Below are positions 9,846-21,388 of a stretch of DNA of 64,000 nt, one piece after another; the stretch's first letter is position 1, and each line of letters starts with the position of its first letter. Origin of the DNA: Exophiala sp. HKRS030 (taxonomy: Eukaryota; Ascomycota; Eurotiomycetes; Chaetothyriales; Herpotrichiellaceae); contig JAHWDD010000004.1 in assembly GCA_023897205.1 (NCBI GenBank), positions 5,394,001 through 5,458,000 on the forward strand, written 5' to 3'. The position numbers and the translations under genes are program-made. The notes below the pieces were generated by a model. The model searched no databases. It saw only the letters and a program-made list of their open reading frames with translations, and was not told the origin of the DNA.

Positions 9846-12532
9846 ATGGATCACCGCTCATCCCCTCGGCATTCGAGGACATCCTCAACCAGATCAGCAC
9901 TGCACTCTGTGACCACAAGTGAGGGCAGGCTTTCTCCCGTTCTAGATGTAGAAGCATCCTCAGGTAACGAGGATGAGTCTGAGAAGATAGCGAATATGGA
10001 AAAGAAAGAAGTATGCACATCACTAAAGCCTACTGGATCATAGCAACTGACAACGATAGACCAATCTGACGAACCAGACAACCCACAGTCACAACAGTCA
10101 TCAGTCGCACTTTCAATGGCATCACCCATTCAACCGGAACTCGTGGAACGAAAGTCTAGCTCCAACGAGGTCGCGTGGTGTCTCGAATGCTCATGAAATG
10201 CGGCGACGCATGTCTCATACCATGCGAAGGGCATCAGTGGCTCTGGTCGATGCAGTCGAGAAGCTCGATCCTCTGACTGTTACACAAGGCAATCCCTTGG
10301 GTCTCGGCATCAATGAGGTCCGCAGAGTATCCTCAGCTGGATATTCAATGCCTGGCCAGTTCAATGCACGTCGGTTCTCACGCACAGCAAACAGTCTGGA
10401 TACCATCGAGTCACCTGAGCCTGCAAAGACAACGCAGAACTCTGTTTCCGTGGTCGACTATGTCAGACATGGTATGAGTGAGGAAGAGACTGAATATTCT
10501 ATTCAGCGTCTCGCGGCCCATGATGACATCGAATTACTATCACCATTCAAGCGCATTCTCTATCGGATTTGTCCAATCCTCGTTGTATTGACCATTGGAG
10601 CATACTGGATTTACTTTGTTCTTCGAGTGAAGTTTACACGTGAAGCTGAAACTCAAGCACGGCAGACCTACTGGATGGCTTGGGCTTTCATTCTGGTGGA
10701 GCTATTCGTATCCATACCCATGCTGTTGCACCGACTCTGGGGCTGGCATGTGGTCGGATTGCGGAAGCGGCCAAGGTTACGACTCATCGGCGATCATGTC
10801 CCTTCGGTTGATGTTATCATCACATGTTGCGGTGAAGACGATGATCTTGTTCTTGACACAGCCAAAGCCGCCTGCAACATTGATTATCCACGTGAGAGAT
10901 TCCGTGTTTTGATTTGTGACGATGGAAAGTCGAAAACTTTGCAAGAAATGACAGAGAAAACTGCCCTCAATCAATTCGACAATCTGTATTATAGGTCAAG
11001 GCCTAAATATCCAGGAGTTCCCCATCATTTCAAGGCTGGGAATCTCAATGATGCGCTTGAGGAAACGGCAAGGCTTCCTGGTGGTGCAGCTAATTTTATC
11101 GCCGCTCTTGATGCCGATATGATACCGATGAGAGACTGGCTGAGGGCTTTAATCCCACACATGCTTCAGGACCCAAAATGCTCAATGGCATGTCCGCCAC
11201 AGGTATGTCCATGTTCCTTGCACTTCCCACATCTTAGACTGACAAGCTCTCAGCTATTTTACAACGTGCCACCTGATGATCCTTTGTGCCAGAGTCTTGA
11301 TACCTTTGTACACATATCTGAGCCTATCAAAGACTCTATGGGAGTTGCATGGTGCACTGGTTCCGGCTACGTTCTAAGAAGAGCTGCCTTGCAATCAATT
11401 GGTGGCTTTCCCATCGGATCGCTTGCGGAGGATGTTTGCTGTTCTAGCATGCTCCTTGGATCGGGCTGGAACACCGCCTTCATTCACGAGCCATTACAAT
11501 TCGGCACGGTCCCCGATTCTTTGACTAGTCATTTAAAACAGCGAACTCGATGGGTAAGATGAATGAAGCCAAACATACTCCAGGAGACTGACACTCGGCA
11601 GACTATTGGTACCGTTCAAACATCATTCAAATTACGGTTCAGCATCTTCGGCCCCCTGGTCAAGCACATGACGTTCCCTCAGCGTCTCTGCGGTTTTGTT
11701 TATACCATTTCTTCCCTATTTACGATTTTTCTCGTGATGTCCATGTTCACGGCTCCAATCGTTCTCGCCGCTGGAGGCAACCTCGTTCCATATACGACAA
11801 TCAACCAGCTCAAGTGGCTCATACGTGCTAACTTCCTGACAACCATATTGAATCGCATCAATGAGTTTATCTCCTATCTCCCGTCTGGATACCGGACTGG
11901 TCAAAGAGACGCACGTGCTATGATGTGGATGGCACCTTGTAGGTTCTTCAGATTAACCCCACGTTCTGCCGATATACTGACTCTCACTAGTTCATGCCTT
12001 GTCGGTTATTCGCACATTCCTACTTCCAAAGTGGCTCGGAGGCAAGGTTGCCGTCTTCACGTCATCAGGGTCACAGAAAGCCGACCTTAATGAACGCGAC
12101 CCTCATCTGAGAGCCCCTGTTTGGCGTCGCCTGTGGGTCACCATTTGGGACTGCCAGTGCTATCTCCATTTGTTGTATATTGCCTTCGTCGTTGCAGCTG
12201 TTGCCTTGAGCATCTACTGGAACATCACAAATCCGGACAATAACTCTGTCAGAGCGATTATGCTCTCATTGCTGACTCACGCATTCTGGCCACCGATTAT
12301 TTGGCTCACCTGCGTGCTTTCATGTTGGGTTCCTATCAACTATGCCCTGTTTCCCCCATCTATGCCGGACAGACAAGACCTTCTTGACAGAGACCCGGTT
12401 AGTGGTGTTGCATACCCTAAGGAAGAATCTAAGAAAACAAAGACCACTTGGGCTGCATGGGCTTTTGAAGCACAAAACAGCGGAATCACACTGTACATGA
12501 CGTTGGTGTTCATATGGTCTTTCTGGTTCTAG
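9846..12532 (+). CDS. Glycosyltransferase family 2, cellulose-synthase-like membrane enzyme
   Basis: Processive beta-glycan synthase of the BcsA/CesA type. Fungal relatives include CelA/Tft1, tied to mixed-linkage beta-1,3/1,4-glucan in the wall. Five exons, 9846-10010, 10060-11202, 11254-11553, 11602-11938 and 11991-12532 (introns 48-52 nt), give an intact 828-residue protein. A Ser/Arg-rich cytosolic N-terminus of about 200 residues precedes two membrane segments (PILVVLTIGAYWIYFVL; AWAFILVELFVSIPMLL). The catalytic domain follows with DVIITCCGEDDD, ALDADM (DxD), TGSGYVLRR, LAEDV (acceptor base) and QRTRW, with TIGTVQTSF after the intron. Several C-terminal membrane helices follow. The 51-nt second intron is a multiple of three with no stop, so retention would insert 17 residues next to the active-site region. 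The product is inferred from family. Confidence 0.88.
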
Positions 12533-14071
12533 ATGGGTTTGTAATTCTATGTAACAGATAGTAAATTATCTATGCAATCGAGACTCAGTGTTTGATTCTA
12601 AACTCCGACAGATTTAGTGGGTAGATCTTCATTGGTAGCACCAATTGAGGAGAGAGTGAAAGTAAGTGAATGAGGCTTCAATCTGTGCCTGCTGCCTCTT
12701 CTTCCAATTCTATTCAGGATAACGAGCTATTGCCAGTCTAGCTGGGGCCTGCTCGGCCTCCTTTCAGCCTGTGAAACTCCGCTGTGGAATTGAGATTTTT
12801 CGCCATTATCTTGACGATCGAAGTCTACAGTACGAAACCTTCTTCACCAAACAAGACGTCGCTCAAGCTCAAATGCGATGTGAAATCCAATTGAAACCTT
12901 CACCAAACGATCGCCAATCGAGATAGGACTAGACAGACACTGCAGATTAGGCAGAATGCCGCTTCCCTTATCTGCTAGTCGCTATGACAACTACCGATGA
13001 TATTCAGTAGAGGCCAATGCGCTCTTGTCAGATTGCCCCAAAGAAACGTCAGAGACACGACATATCGCCGTCAAAAGCCTGCTCCGCGGGATCTTCTTAG
13101 ACCATGTAGCTAAATTTGGCGCTCAGACTATTGCCTTCCAGAACACTGCACACAGACCCCTGGAGCTATGACCACTCGGCAGTCAGGACGCTCGTAAATG
13201 CTAGAGCAAGAAAGTTTGCATCCGGATGATCCGGCCTTTGTACTACTCCGGAGTTCGGTTACATGATGGCCTTCCCAAGATAAGACCTTCTAGACGATTA
13301 AGCGAGGAGGAATGTTCGCCCTCCGAGCGATCCGACTCATGGCTGCATGCTTTGCACGCCCTCCCCCCTTTTTTATGCACGGTTATCTGTGAAACGATTT
13401 TTGGGTTGCTGAGAGTGCTGAGTTCAAGGACTTGAAACTCGGGACCACCCGATGTATTCAGACCCTACATTATGCGAGACTATGCAGAGACCACCATTTC
13501 GTACATCATGTACCAAGGTTAAGCTGATCTCGAGGTTTGACACAAGATCGGATTATTGCTGCTGGTGTCGTATTCTCGACACTGGCATATTCGCGGCAGC
13601 CCCAAAAGGCTTTCATTTCCAGAGGAACTTCGAGACAATTTCATGTCTGCAAAGGTTAGCTCCTAAAATATGTTGCCCTTGCGCCAACACTGGAGCCGCC
13701 ATTGCTTGCAACACTATAGATCGTCCAAATGAGTAGCAAGGATCTTTTTGCGAACTCCGGTGGGGTTCTTCTCGAACTTCTCTGTAGTGACGAGTGTCTC
13801 ACAAGGACGCAGAAATGGCTCCACAGTGGTAGTCATCTCTATGATTTCATAAACATCATGATCACATGTTGACTACTTCATGCAAAGTCAAAATCTTCAA
13901 GTCGACCTCGCCAGTACAGTGACTCAAGCATCACAGGTTGGTATATCAGGATCCGCATGGGTCTGACACAATTTGAGTCAATGAAAATTTGCGATGAATC
14001 TCACGTCTTGTACATTCACCTCAGGCATCTGACTCAGGCTTTCACGCAGTCATCATAAGATATCATCTGAG
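12533..14071. other. Intergenic region
   Basis: 1.5 kb without a recognisable gene. Open frames at 13226-13435 and 13452-13736 are short and match nothing I know. The terminal part would be the promoter of the acyl-CoA ligase remnant. Confidence 0.45.
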
Positions 14072-15712
14072 ATGGCTGCAGCCGTAGAATCGCCTTATGC
14101 CCCATTCATATTGGATGACCATGAATCTGTATCTCAATTTATGACCTTCTACAACCCGGCCAATGTTCCAAGGGATAAAGTGATACATACCGACAGCATT
14201 AAGAACAAATTAATGACATATGGCGGTCTAAGGGAGGAAGCAGGCAAGTGCGCGTATGGTCTTCGGCACAACTTTGGCCTTCAGGTTGGCGGCGTCATCC
14301 TTTGTCTGATACCGAACTCGATGGACTTCCTGCCGCTCGCCCATTCCGTCTGGTGGTGTGGCGCGACGTTCTCGTCCATCAACCCTGCGTCAACTGCCAA
14401 GGATATCACACACGCACTACGACTGGTGAAGCCTTCACATGTCTGCGTGTTTGCTGGTTATCTCGAGGTGGCACGGAAATCGGTCCAAGGATCTGGGTTG
14501 GAGCCTAGGATCCTTACAATTCTCGACCGACATTCATCATATCCTCTATTCCAAGATGAATTCATATCTGACAAGAGTTTACAACCATTTGATCCAAAGT
14601 CCTACGGCTTGACTGCTCGGACGGCCATTGCCAACATAAATTTCAGCTCCGGCACGACAGGCGCAATTAAAGCGGTGGCGCTATCACATTGCGCATTAAT
14701 TGCGAATAATCTTGGTGCTAGAACCTCTCTACGTTCATTTGTTCATTCAGACACTCGTGAGGTGTCCTTCCCACCGTATTGCCATGTCTACGGTCTGTGT
14801 ATCGTACTTCTACAGTGTGCATGGGTAGGTAACTTCACATTCTGCATACACAGATTTGAACGGCAACAATTCTGCTCACTCATGGCGACATACCAAGCGA
14901 ATTGCGCACATATAGTTCCGCCCATCGCGGTGCTCTTAGCAATGCAAATGGTGTCAAGAATTACGACTTAAGCGCCCTAGAACGAGTTGTCGTTGCTGCA
15001 GCGCCAGTGAAGAAAGAGTTGCAAACAAAGCTCAAGAGCCGTTTTGGCGACAAATGTAAGATCTTGCAAGGGTACGGGATGAGTGAATGTCTAACTGTAA
15101 CGCATTAGGTCGACGGCGACGAAAATTTCGCATTGGGAAGCGTGGGCAAGTCGATTGCTGGCACAGAAGCCAAATTGGTGGACCTTGAGACTGGTGAAGA
15201 TGTGACGGACACTTGCAAAGAAGGGGAAATGTGGGTTAGAGCGGCGCAGGTCATGAACGGCTATTACAACAGCCAGAAAGCGACAAGAGAGGCTTTGTTA
15301 GACAGCACATGGTTAAGGACAGGGCGACATCATGGTGAAGGATAAGAAGGGTTTCTTCTGGGTGGTGGACCGATTGAAGGAGATGATCAAGTATAGAGGG
15401 CTACAAGTTCCACCCAGTGAATTAGAAGGAATCCTCTTGCAACATCCCGATGTGGTTGATGCGGCTGTGTGCTCAATCTACAATGATGAACAAGCGACGG
15501 AGTTTCCGGTGGCATATATCTCTCTAAGGGACGAGCTGTGCAACTCGCCGAGCACAGAAAAGGACCCTCTGCTACATTCGATCCGTTCTTGGGTCCATAG
15601 CCAGGTTGCAGGGTATAAAAGACTAAGAGGTGGTTTGTTTCATCTCCAGAACCTTCCCAAGACTGCCAGTGGCAAGATCTTGGGCAAAGATCTTCCAGCT
15701 AACCAAGCCTAG
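14072..15712 (+). pseudogene. AMP-dependent acyl-CoA synthetase (4-coumarate-CoA ligase-like), multiply interrupted
   Basis: ANL-superfamily adenylating enzyme that makes an acyl-AMP and then an acyl-CoA. Family blocks run in order: the P-loop-like INFSSGTTGAIKAVALSH, PPYCHVYGL, SALERVVVAAAPVKKEL, the core motif QGYGMSE, GSVGKSIAGTEAKLVD, WLRTG followed by the expected DIMVKDKKGFFWVVDRLKEMIKYRG hinge, and C-terminal LPKTASGKILGKDL with the catalytic Lys. Three lesions separate them: one A missing at 14941-14942 (VLLA to NANGVKNYDL), an in-frame TAG at 15106-15108 between ECLTVTH and VDGDENF, and one extra base at 15322-15325 (WLRTG to DIM). Net length, 546 residues, is family-normal and no introns are needed. 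A 38-nt intron around the TAG is too short. It lacks an obvious C-terminal peroxisomal SKL signal. Confidence 0.85.
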
Positions 15713-16546
15713 CGCAGAGCATCGAGAATTTGAGCCTGCCTGAGAGGAGTCGCCTGCTTGAAGAGCTTCAATGAGCCTTCAATTATGCAGCCATCCAATG
15801 CCACCGATTCCGTGTTAAGATGTCGTCAATTTTGCCTTTTCCTACTTGGACCTAAATATACCGGAACGTATATGTCCTGTAGCAATTGGTGATTGCTTCC
15901 GAGGAAAGAGCTGCCCTCGAAAGGGATGGATATATTCAGGTGCGGACTAGTGAGCACACGCAACGGGTAGCCGCCGTTGACAGCAACCGTGTCCTCAGTT
16001 CTCGTATTCCTCAGAATTCTTCGATTCCTTCTTTCTCAACACCCGCTGCATCATATAGCTGAACATGCTCAGAAGGCGCAATTTCAGTTCGCATCAATAT
16101 AACTTTGTCATTCATTGCATGTCTGAAAATCCTGATCGACCTTCTACCAGAACATCCTGCGAGGCTTAAATCAAAACAGGTTTCATGGATCTCGCATGAA
16201 GCCTTGCCACTGATCTCGCCGGGCTCATCCTGATCAACAGAGCACTCACGAACCTCGCCGATAGTATCTTAGTCACATCACTGACTCAGTGACAGCGGTT
16301 TCCGAGCGGCCTCAAGCGCATGACTAGATTCATTCGAAAACTGGGACTCATGAGGAGCCTGCTCTGAGATGGACGAGAAGCATTTAAAGCAGAAGCGGAT
16401 GTCCTGATTGCATGTCTTAATTCCTTTTCGTCATTCTACAAGTGTTCAAATCTGGTCCTTGGAACTTTCCACCACTTGCGGATTATCAATTTAATTGATT
16501 GAAAGTAACAAAATCCTGTTGACCTTGTCGAACCATAAGAAACGTC
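15713..16546. other. Intergenic region
   Basis: About 830 bases with nothing recognisable. The right half is the upstream region of the orphan gene starting at 16547. Confidence 0.45.
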
Positions 16547-17254
16547 ATGCCTCCAAACAAGCAGCCTTATACCGAAGGCCCTTTTGCAGGCGTTGTCTCG
16601 CCTTTAGGAAGTTTAGAGGACTTGACTCAAACAAGTTCAGACGATTTGATCCAACGATTTGCGGATCTTCAGATCGAAGTACCTCCGTTCAGAAAGCCAC
16701 TGAGTGACGTTAAGTTCCAAAAACTCATAGAAGCTCGTGTTCTGCATTCTGCGGCTCTACGTTGCCCTCCTATCTCAGGCAAAACACCTGAATTGGTGGA
16801 GACTGATGGTCCGGTCAGGCGAAGTGGCATACTAGAAGACGTGTTCTTAGGAGCCAGGCATACAGCCAAAGAGCTGGAAAGTTCTGCCTCTATCAGAGAT
16901 CGCATGAATGCCGACGATCGGTTCGTAGAGCTAGGGGAGTTGATCTCGACATTCTTTTCTGAGGCAGCGATGGCTCTCGTGGAACATTTCATGAAGACTC
17001 AACCAGACGAGATGCAAGGGCTGTTATGTGAAACGCTGGTCAGAGATATTATACAGGAGATTCCACCCAGCGCTGTGTACAACTCGTTCATTTACGAAGG
17101 GGAGGTGGAAGGCAGGACGATCCGTGCAGCAATGACGATTCTTGTCGACAAGGACGATGTCTATGGAGACGATACCACCCTTTTCAGAGATTTAATGCTC
17201 AGGCTTGAACTTTGTTCGCGCAAACATGGTTTGGATTACACATTGGAATGGTAG
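16547..17254 (+). CDS. Unrecognised protein, 235 residues
   Basis: An uninterrupted ATG-to-stop frame with balanced composition, mostly predicted helical and acidic in the second half (SIRDRMNADDRFVELGEL; EHFMKTQPDEMQGLL; VRDIIQEIPPSAVYNSF). There is no signal peptide or membrane segment, and I recognise no domain. The start at 16547 follows an A-rich leader and gives MPPNKQPYTEGPF. The downstream 900 bases contain only short frames, so a spliced extension cannot be excluded. It is probably a lineage-restricted gene. It could be the relic of a longer one. Confidence 0.45.
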   Translation: MPPNKQPYTEGPFAGVVSPLGSLEDLTQTSSDDLIQRFADLQIEVPPFRKPLSDVKFQKLIEARVLHSAALRCPPISGKTPELVETDGPVRRSGILEDVFLGARHTAKELESSASIRDRMNADDRFVELGELISTFFSEAAMALVEHFMKTQPDEMQGLLCETLVRDIIQEIPPSAVYNSFIYEGEVEGRTIRAAMTILVDKDDVYGDDTTLFRDLMLRLELCSRKHGLDYTLEW

Positions 17255-18152
17255 AGTGGTGTTCCATATCTTCTGCCTCAGCTACAACTTCAAGAGCTCC
17301 AGCCACTTCGGTGCAAGGCATTGTTGTTCCGTATAACGTCAATACGAGAACGAAATCATACCTTCATTGTTTCGGCTCTATTGAATATTCTCCATCCGCA
17401 AAGTACATTCTATTGGCTGTGATCCGTCACAGAAGTAGTTTGCTTGCAGGGCGACGCGTTTGTTGAAAAGGCAGACTTGCCGTCGTGTACTTGAGTCTTG
17501 ATCTCTGATGAACGCACTGTACGTAGTGACCCCGTTGCTCAGGACCCTGTCCAGACAGCACGCATCCCACCCTGCAGCAGATGATAGACCAAAATGATTC
17601 CGAATTCGTCAGTTGATATCAACTCCGACTCGGATCACACATCCCCGGATCCCATTTTGACATCAGTCCTTGCATGGTCCACTAAAATGTGGGGTCTCCA
17701 CAAAATCAAGAACGTTCACGTCACAGATAGTTGGCAACAAATTTTACGACTCGCTAAGATGTTTCGAAACCTCAGTGAACCTGTAAATATAGCTGGAGGG
17801 TCAGAGAACGAACACTGAGCACTCAGATCTCTCATTGGTATCCCAAACTTTCCCTAGTCGTGCTGGAAGCTTTCAGGAACAGTGCCACCATTGCGGATAT
17901 TATCGCCGCTCATCCGCTGCGCTAAGGTGTCCTGCCTCCATGGAAATCATAATTGAAGATGATGAGCTCATGTTAGGAATACTACTACTCCGCAATGATA
18001 TCATGGCGAAGATTCTTGACACCTTGATGTCTGATATATACTCATATCGCGCATGAAGAAACTACGTCTAGGTGTCTCGTCTCCACGACACTGCTGCAGA
18101 CTTGACCTTCCCCATATTCCTGTGATAGAAATATCAGAGCATTACAGTCAAG
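17255..18152. other. Intergenic region with short unexplained frames
   Basis: Small open frames at 17594-17818 and 17835-18056 (plus) could be fragments of a further exon set, but no splice pair joins them convincingly to 16547-17254. No gene is called. Confidence 0.4.
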
Positions 18153-19445
18153 ATGAGGAGTATTTGGCATGTCTCGGGAGTTGTTGCACTCATTACAACT
18201 GCGGTCCAAGCTCAGCAACCAGTTCAAGATGCTGGGTCTTCGGGTCCAGCCCTTGAGCTGGTGCATTTGTATTATGATCAGTGGCCGACAGGTAAGCGGA
18301 TCAAAACAACCATTGAATGCTCGAGGACTAAATTTTCGGCTCAGGCATTGCAGCTTCAGATTCTGGCAGATTATTTTCTAACTACCCCCTTGGCCTTGAC
18401 CCAACAAACACCCGCTATCAAGTGGCCGAGTTGAACGCCAACAATACAGAAACTCCGTTCCCCTCTGCAGAGATCAATTCTCCTCCTGGGGGAGCTATTG
18501 ATTACTCAACTTATCCTGCAACATCAAAGGGGCTGTCGGATTATTTGATTGGGGTGCAGAGTGTTGTCATTGATTCTTTTGACCGGTTGTGGATTCTCGA
18601 CACAGGAAGAGCTGCTTTGGAGAATGGAACACTGACGACCGCCAAATTCGGCGGACCCAAATTGATCGGAGTCGACTTGACCAACAATACCATCTTTCAG
18701 ACAATTCTGTTCCCTTCAACCGTCGCGTATGCCGACTCATATCTGAATGATGTGCGGTTTGACCTACGCCCTTCGGTCTCGGCGGCTGGTCACGGGGTAG
18801 CATACATCACCGATTCATCGAGTGAGGGTCGCAATGGCATTGTCATTGTGGATCTTGGCACTGGTGAGTCATGGCGGCATCTTGAGAATATCCCTCAGGT
18901 GCGACCGGAAGGGGGCTTCTTCGTCAGCGTATGGGGTGGAACCAGTTTACAGCAACCCCGGAAATGGGCAGCCGATATCGAGGCTTGCCTTTGGCGCGGA
19001 CGGTATCACTCTTTCAAATGACGGCGAAACCCTGTATTTCTGCCCGGTGTCAACTCGGCATCTACACAGTGTGCCTACTGCAAGATTGAGAGATCGCTCA
19101 AGCAGCTCGGAGCTTTTAGCCACAGGATCTGTGCTAGATCTGGGAGAGAAGGGCGTGAGTGATGGCCTTGAGAGCGACTCCAACGGTATAGTGTATGCTG
19201 GTTCAGTGGAGACGAACTCGATCGTCACCTACGACCCTGAAACAGGATTGGTATCAACATATGCACGAAGTCCGAGATTGGAATGGACAGATACTTTCTC
19301 AGTATCTGGTGGCTATCTATATTTCACCGAGAATCAATTGTGGAGAGGAGCCAACCAGCAGGGCGGTGTCGACAAGCGGGTCAAGCCTTACTCCTTGTAT
19401 AGGCTGCCATTGTTGAATAATGCCACTAAAATAGACCTTTCATAG
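18153..19445 (+). CDS. Secreted major royal jelly protein/yellow-family protein, one frame break
   Basis: Beta-propeller protein of the MRJP/yellow family, which in fungi is secreted and of unknown role. A hydrophobic signal peptide (VSGVVALITTAVQA, about residues 8-21) precedes the mature protein. Exon 1 (18153-18291) joins exon 2 (from 18345) over a 53-nt intron to give YYDQWPTGIAASDSGRLFSN, the family hallmark. Later blocks are RLWILDTGR, GVDLTNNTIFQTILFP, YLNDVRFDLR, GVAYITDSS, FGADGITLSNDGETLYF, ARSPRLEWTDTFSV and RVKPYSLYRLP. The frame changes in the G-rich stretch 18933-18939. One extra G there explains the shift from SVWG to EPVYSNPGNG. Without it the protein is 412 residues, a full-length propeller. 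Several N-glycosylation sequons (NNT, NAT) fit secretion. Confidence 0.85.
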
Positions 19446-19745
19446 TTGTGTTGATAGAGGTACTAGTGTCCTTGATCCTGTAGCAGAAGGCTGTCCTCCT
19501 TTGGATTTATGTGGAGGAAGGAAATCCGATCTATTCCCGTTGTAATGACAAATCGTGTTCACATCCGAGGCAACTTGGCAAATGTGCGGAGTTCAACTAT
19601 TCCCCCGGTCAAACGTGGTCAACGTCTCCAATGTCAGCCACTATATCTATTCTGGTCTCTCGCTTTGGTCGGCAGCCTAGGGCATCTCATTTTGGGTGAC
19701 AAGCCTGTGCCTTAAGATATCAAGCAACCAATTGAACCAACACGA
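19446..19745. other. Intergenic region
   Basis: Exactly 300 bases between the MRJP-like gene and the GST-like gene. Nothing is seen beyond presumed 3' and 5' flanks. Confidence 0.4.
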
Positions 19746-21052
19746 ATGATGGCAACCAAAGACACCACCAAGACACCCAAGGTGGTGCTCTTCGGTTATG
19801 ATTGTATGTTGTAGCCCAATACCTGAGCGTTTTTCCGGTGGCTACACGGTGCTGACAAGTATCAAACTAGCATCTCCGTTCACTCAGAAGGTGAGACAGA
19901 CCTTGAGAATCAAGCAGATTCCTTACAGTAAGTAAGGCGTGACAGTGTTCAAGCATGAAACGACATTTCTGACCTCAAAGCGAAGCATTCGTTATCGTTC
20001 CATCCATGATGCCGCGCCCCATCTTGCAACAAAATTTCAATGTCACATATCGTAAAATCCCCGTCCTTGTCATAGACAAAGATGTAAGTTCATATGAAAA
20101 ATTTCAGTGTCAACTCTGCTGCGAGTCAAAATTCTGACGCATTTTCGTTTGATGGAAGGTCTATATTGACACTTCTTTGATTGTCGAAGCCTTGGAACAA
20201 CAGTTTCCTACCACATATGGATTTGGAACTATTTACCCTGACCAGGCATTCCGACCACTCATCCGGGGATTTGCCTCTTTCTGGACTGATCGACCATTTT
20301 TCCGGTCGACCACTGGTGTGATTCCGGTTGATGTCTGGCGAACTAGTTTTGGCCAAGACAGAGCAAATCTAATTGGGCACAAGCTGGACGCAGAAAGGCT
20401 AGGCCGTAAAATACCCGAGAACCTCAGCGGCTTGGACCTTCATCTGAGTATTCTTGAACCTCAGGTCGCTGGTGGACACTGGATTTTCCACACTTCAAGC
20501 CCTAGTGCTGCCGACACGGCGCTATACTACCAGTTAGAGTGGGCTGAGAAGATCAGTCGCGGCGAGGGCGTCAACGATCTCACGGGCGGCGGAGCAAGCG
20601 ATGGCAAAGGCGAGGGCGTGTCAAGCGTGTTCAACCGCGATAGATATCCAAATCTCTCCGCTTGGTTTCGTCGATATACCCAATATCTAGAGAAGCTAGC
20701 CTCCACGGAAACGAGAATCGAGGCCAACGACAAGCCTAGTATTGAGACCTTGCTGGGTCAATTGAAGTCAAGTGAGCTGACTCGACATATTCCGCTTTTA
20801 TCAACACCTGCACGACCACATACCTCCTTAGACACGCGCAATGGCTTGAAACTTGGCAGTATTGTTAGTATTGCGCCAGATGATACCGGCCGAGGAAGCC
20901 CCACGGTTGGAAAGTTGCTTGCGATAACTCCAGAGGAAGTAGTGATAACACCGGAAAGCATCGACGGGAGGAATCCTGCTGTCGGAGAGGTCAGGGTGCA
21001 TTTTCCACGGCTCGGGTTTGTAGTACGTCCAGTCGCACAGCCACAGCTGTGA
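19746..21052 (+). CDS. Glutathione S-transferase-fold protein (fungal GST-like with extended C-terminal domain)
   Basis: The thioredoxin-like GST N-terminal domain is clear: KVVLFGYD, then SPFTQKVRQTLRIKQIPYS, SMMPRPIL, TYRKIPVLVIDKDVYIDTSLIVEALE. The cis-Pro of KIPVL and the DTS glutathione-contact motif are both present. An all-helical C-terminal domain follows, plus an unusual tail rich in short beta-like segments (LGSIVSIAPDDTGRG; EEVVITPESIDGRNP) that matches a fungal GST group with a domain of unknown function (DUF7962-like). Exons: 19746-19803, 19871-19931, 19981-20083, 20159-21052, giving 371 residues. The donor of intron 2 is ambiguous: GTAAGT at 19928 is the stronger site, but only GTAAGG at 19932 keeps frame. 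Cytosolic; the substrate is unknown. Confidence 0.78.
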
Positions 21053-21388
21053 TCGCCCAGGGATCCTATATTTGGAGCCTCTGGCACGCTACTCAACTGT
21101 TTTTAAATCTTCTTTCATCCAATCTAGCTATGAGATTTGATGCGGTGCCTGACCTGAGGTCTGCCGTCAATAATTCTGCCGCTTTCTGATCACCGCTAGG
21201 CACCGACGGCCAAGCATCTGACTGAGCCGCATGGCGCCAATAACGGTCGCTGTTGGCCGTCGGGAATTCCATCACCTTCTGCTTGTCAATCAGCGCCACC
21301 ACCGAAGACACTCAAATTGCACAAATAGGTATGAGCGAGTCATGCCATCGCGTAATTTTATGTGCAGAACCATGACCGTTTGCCCCTC
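21053..21388. other. Intergenic region, promoter of Zn2Cys6 gene
   Basis: 336 bases between the GST-like gene and the regulator start. No gene or clear motif seen. Confidence 0.4.

Noticed and set aside
15060..15110. An intron that would remove the TAG of the acyl-CoA ligase
   Set aside because: The nearest usable GT gives fewer than 40 nt and would delete the conserved core motif GYGMSE. A nonsense codon fits better.
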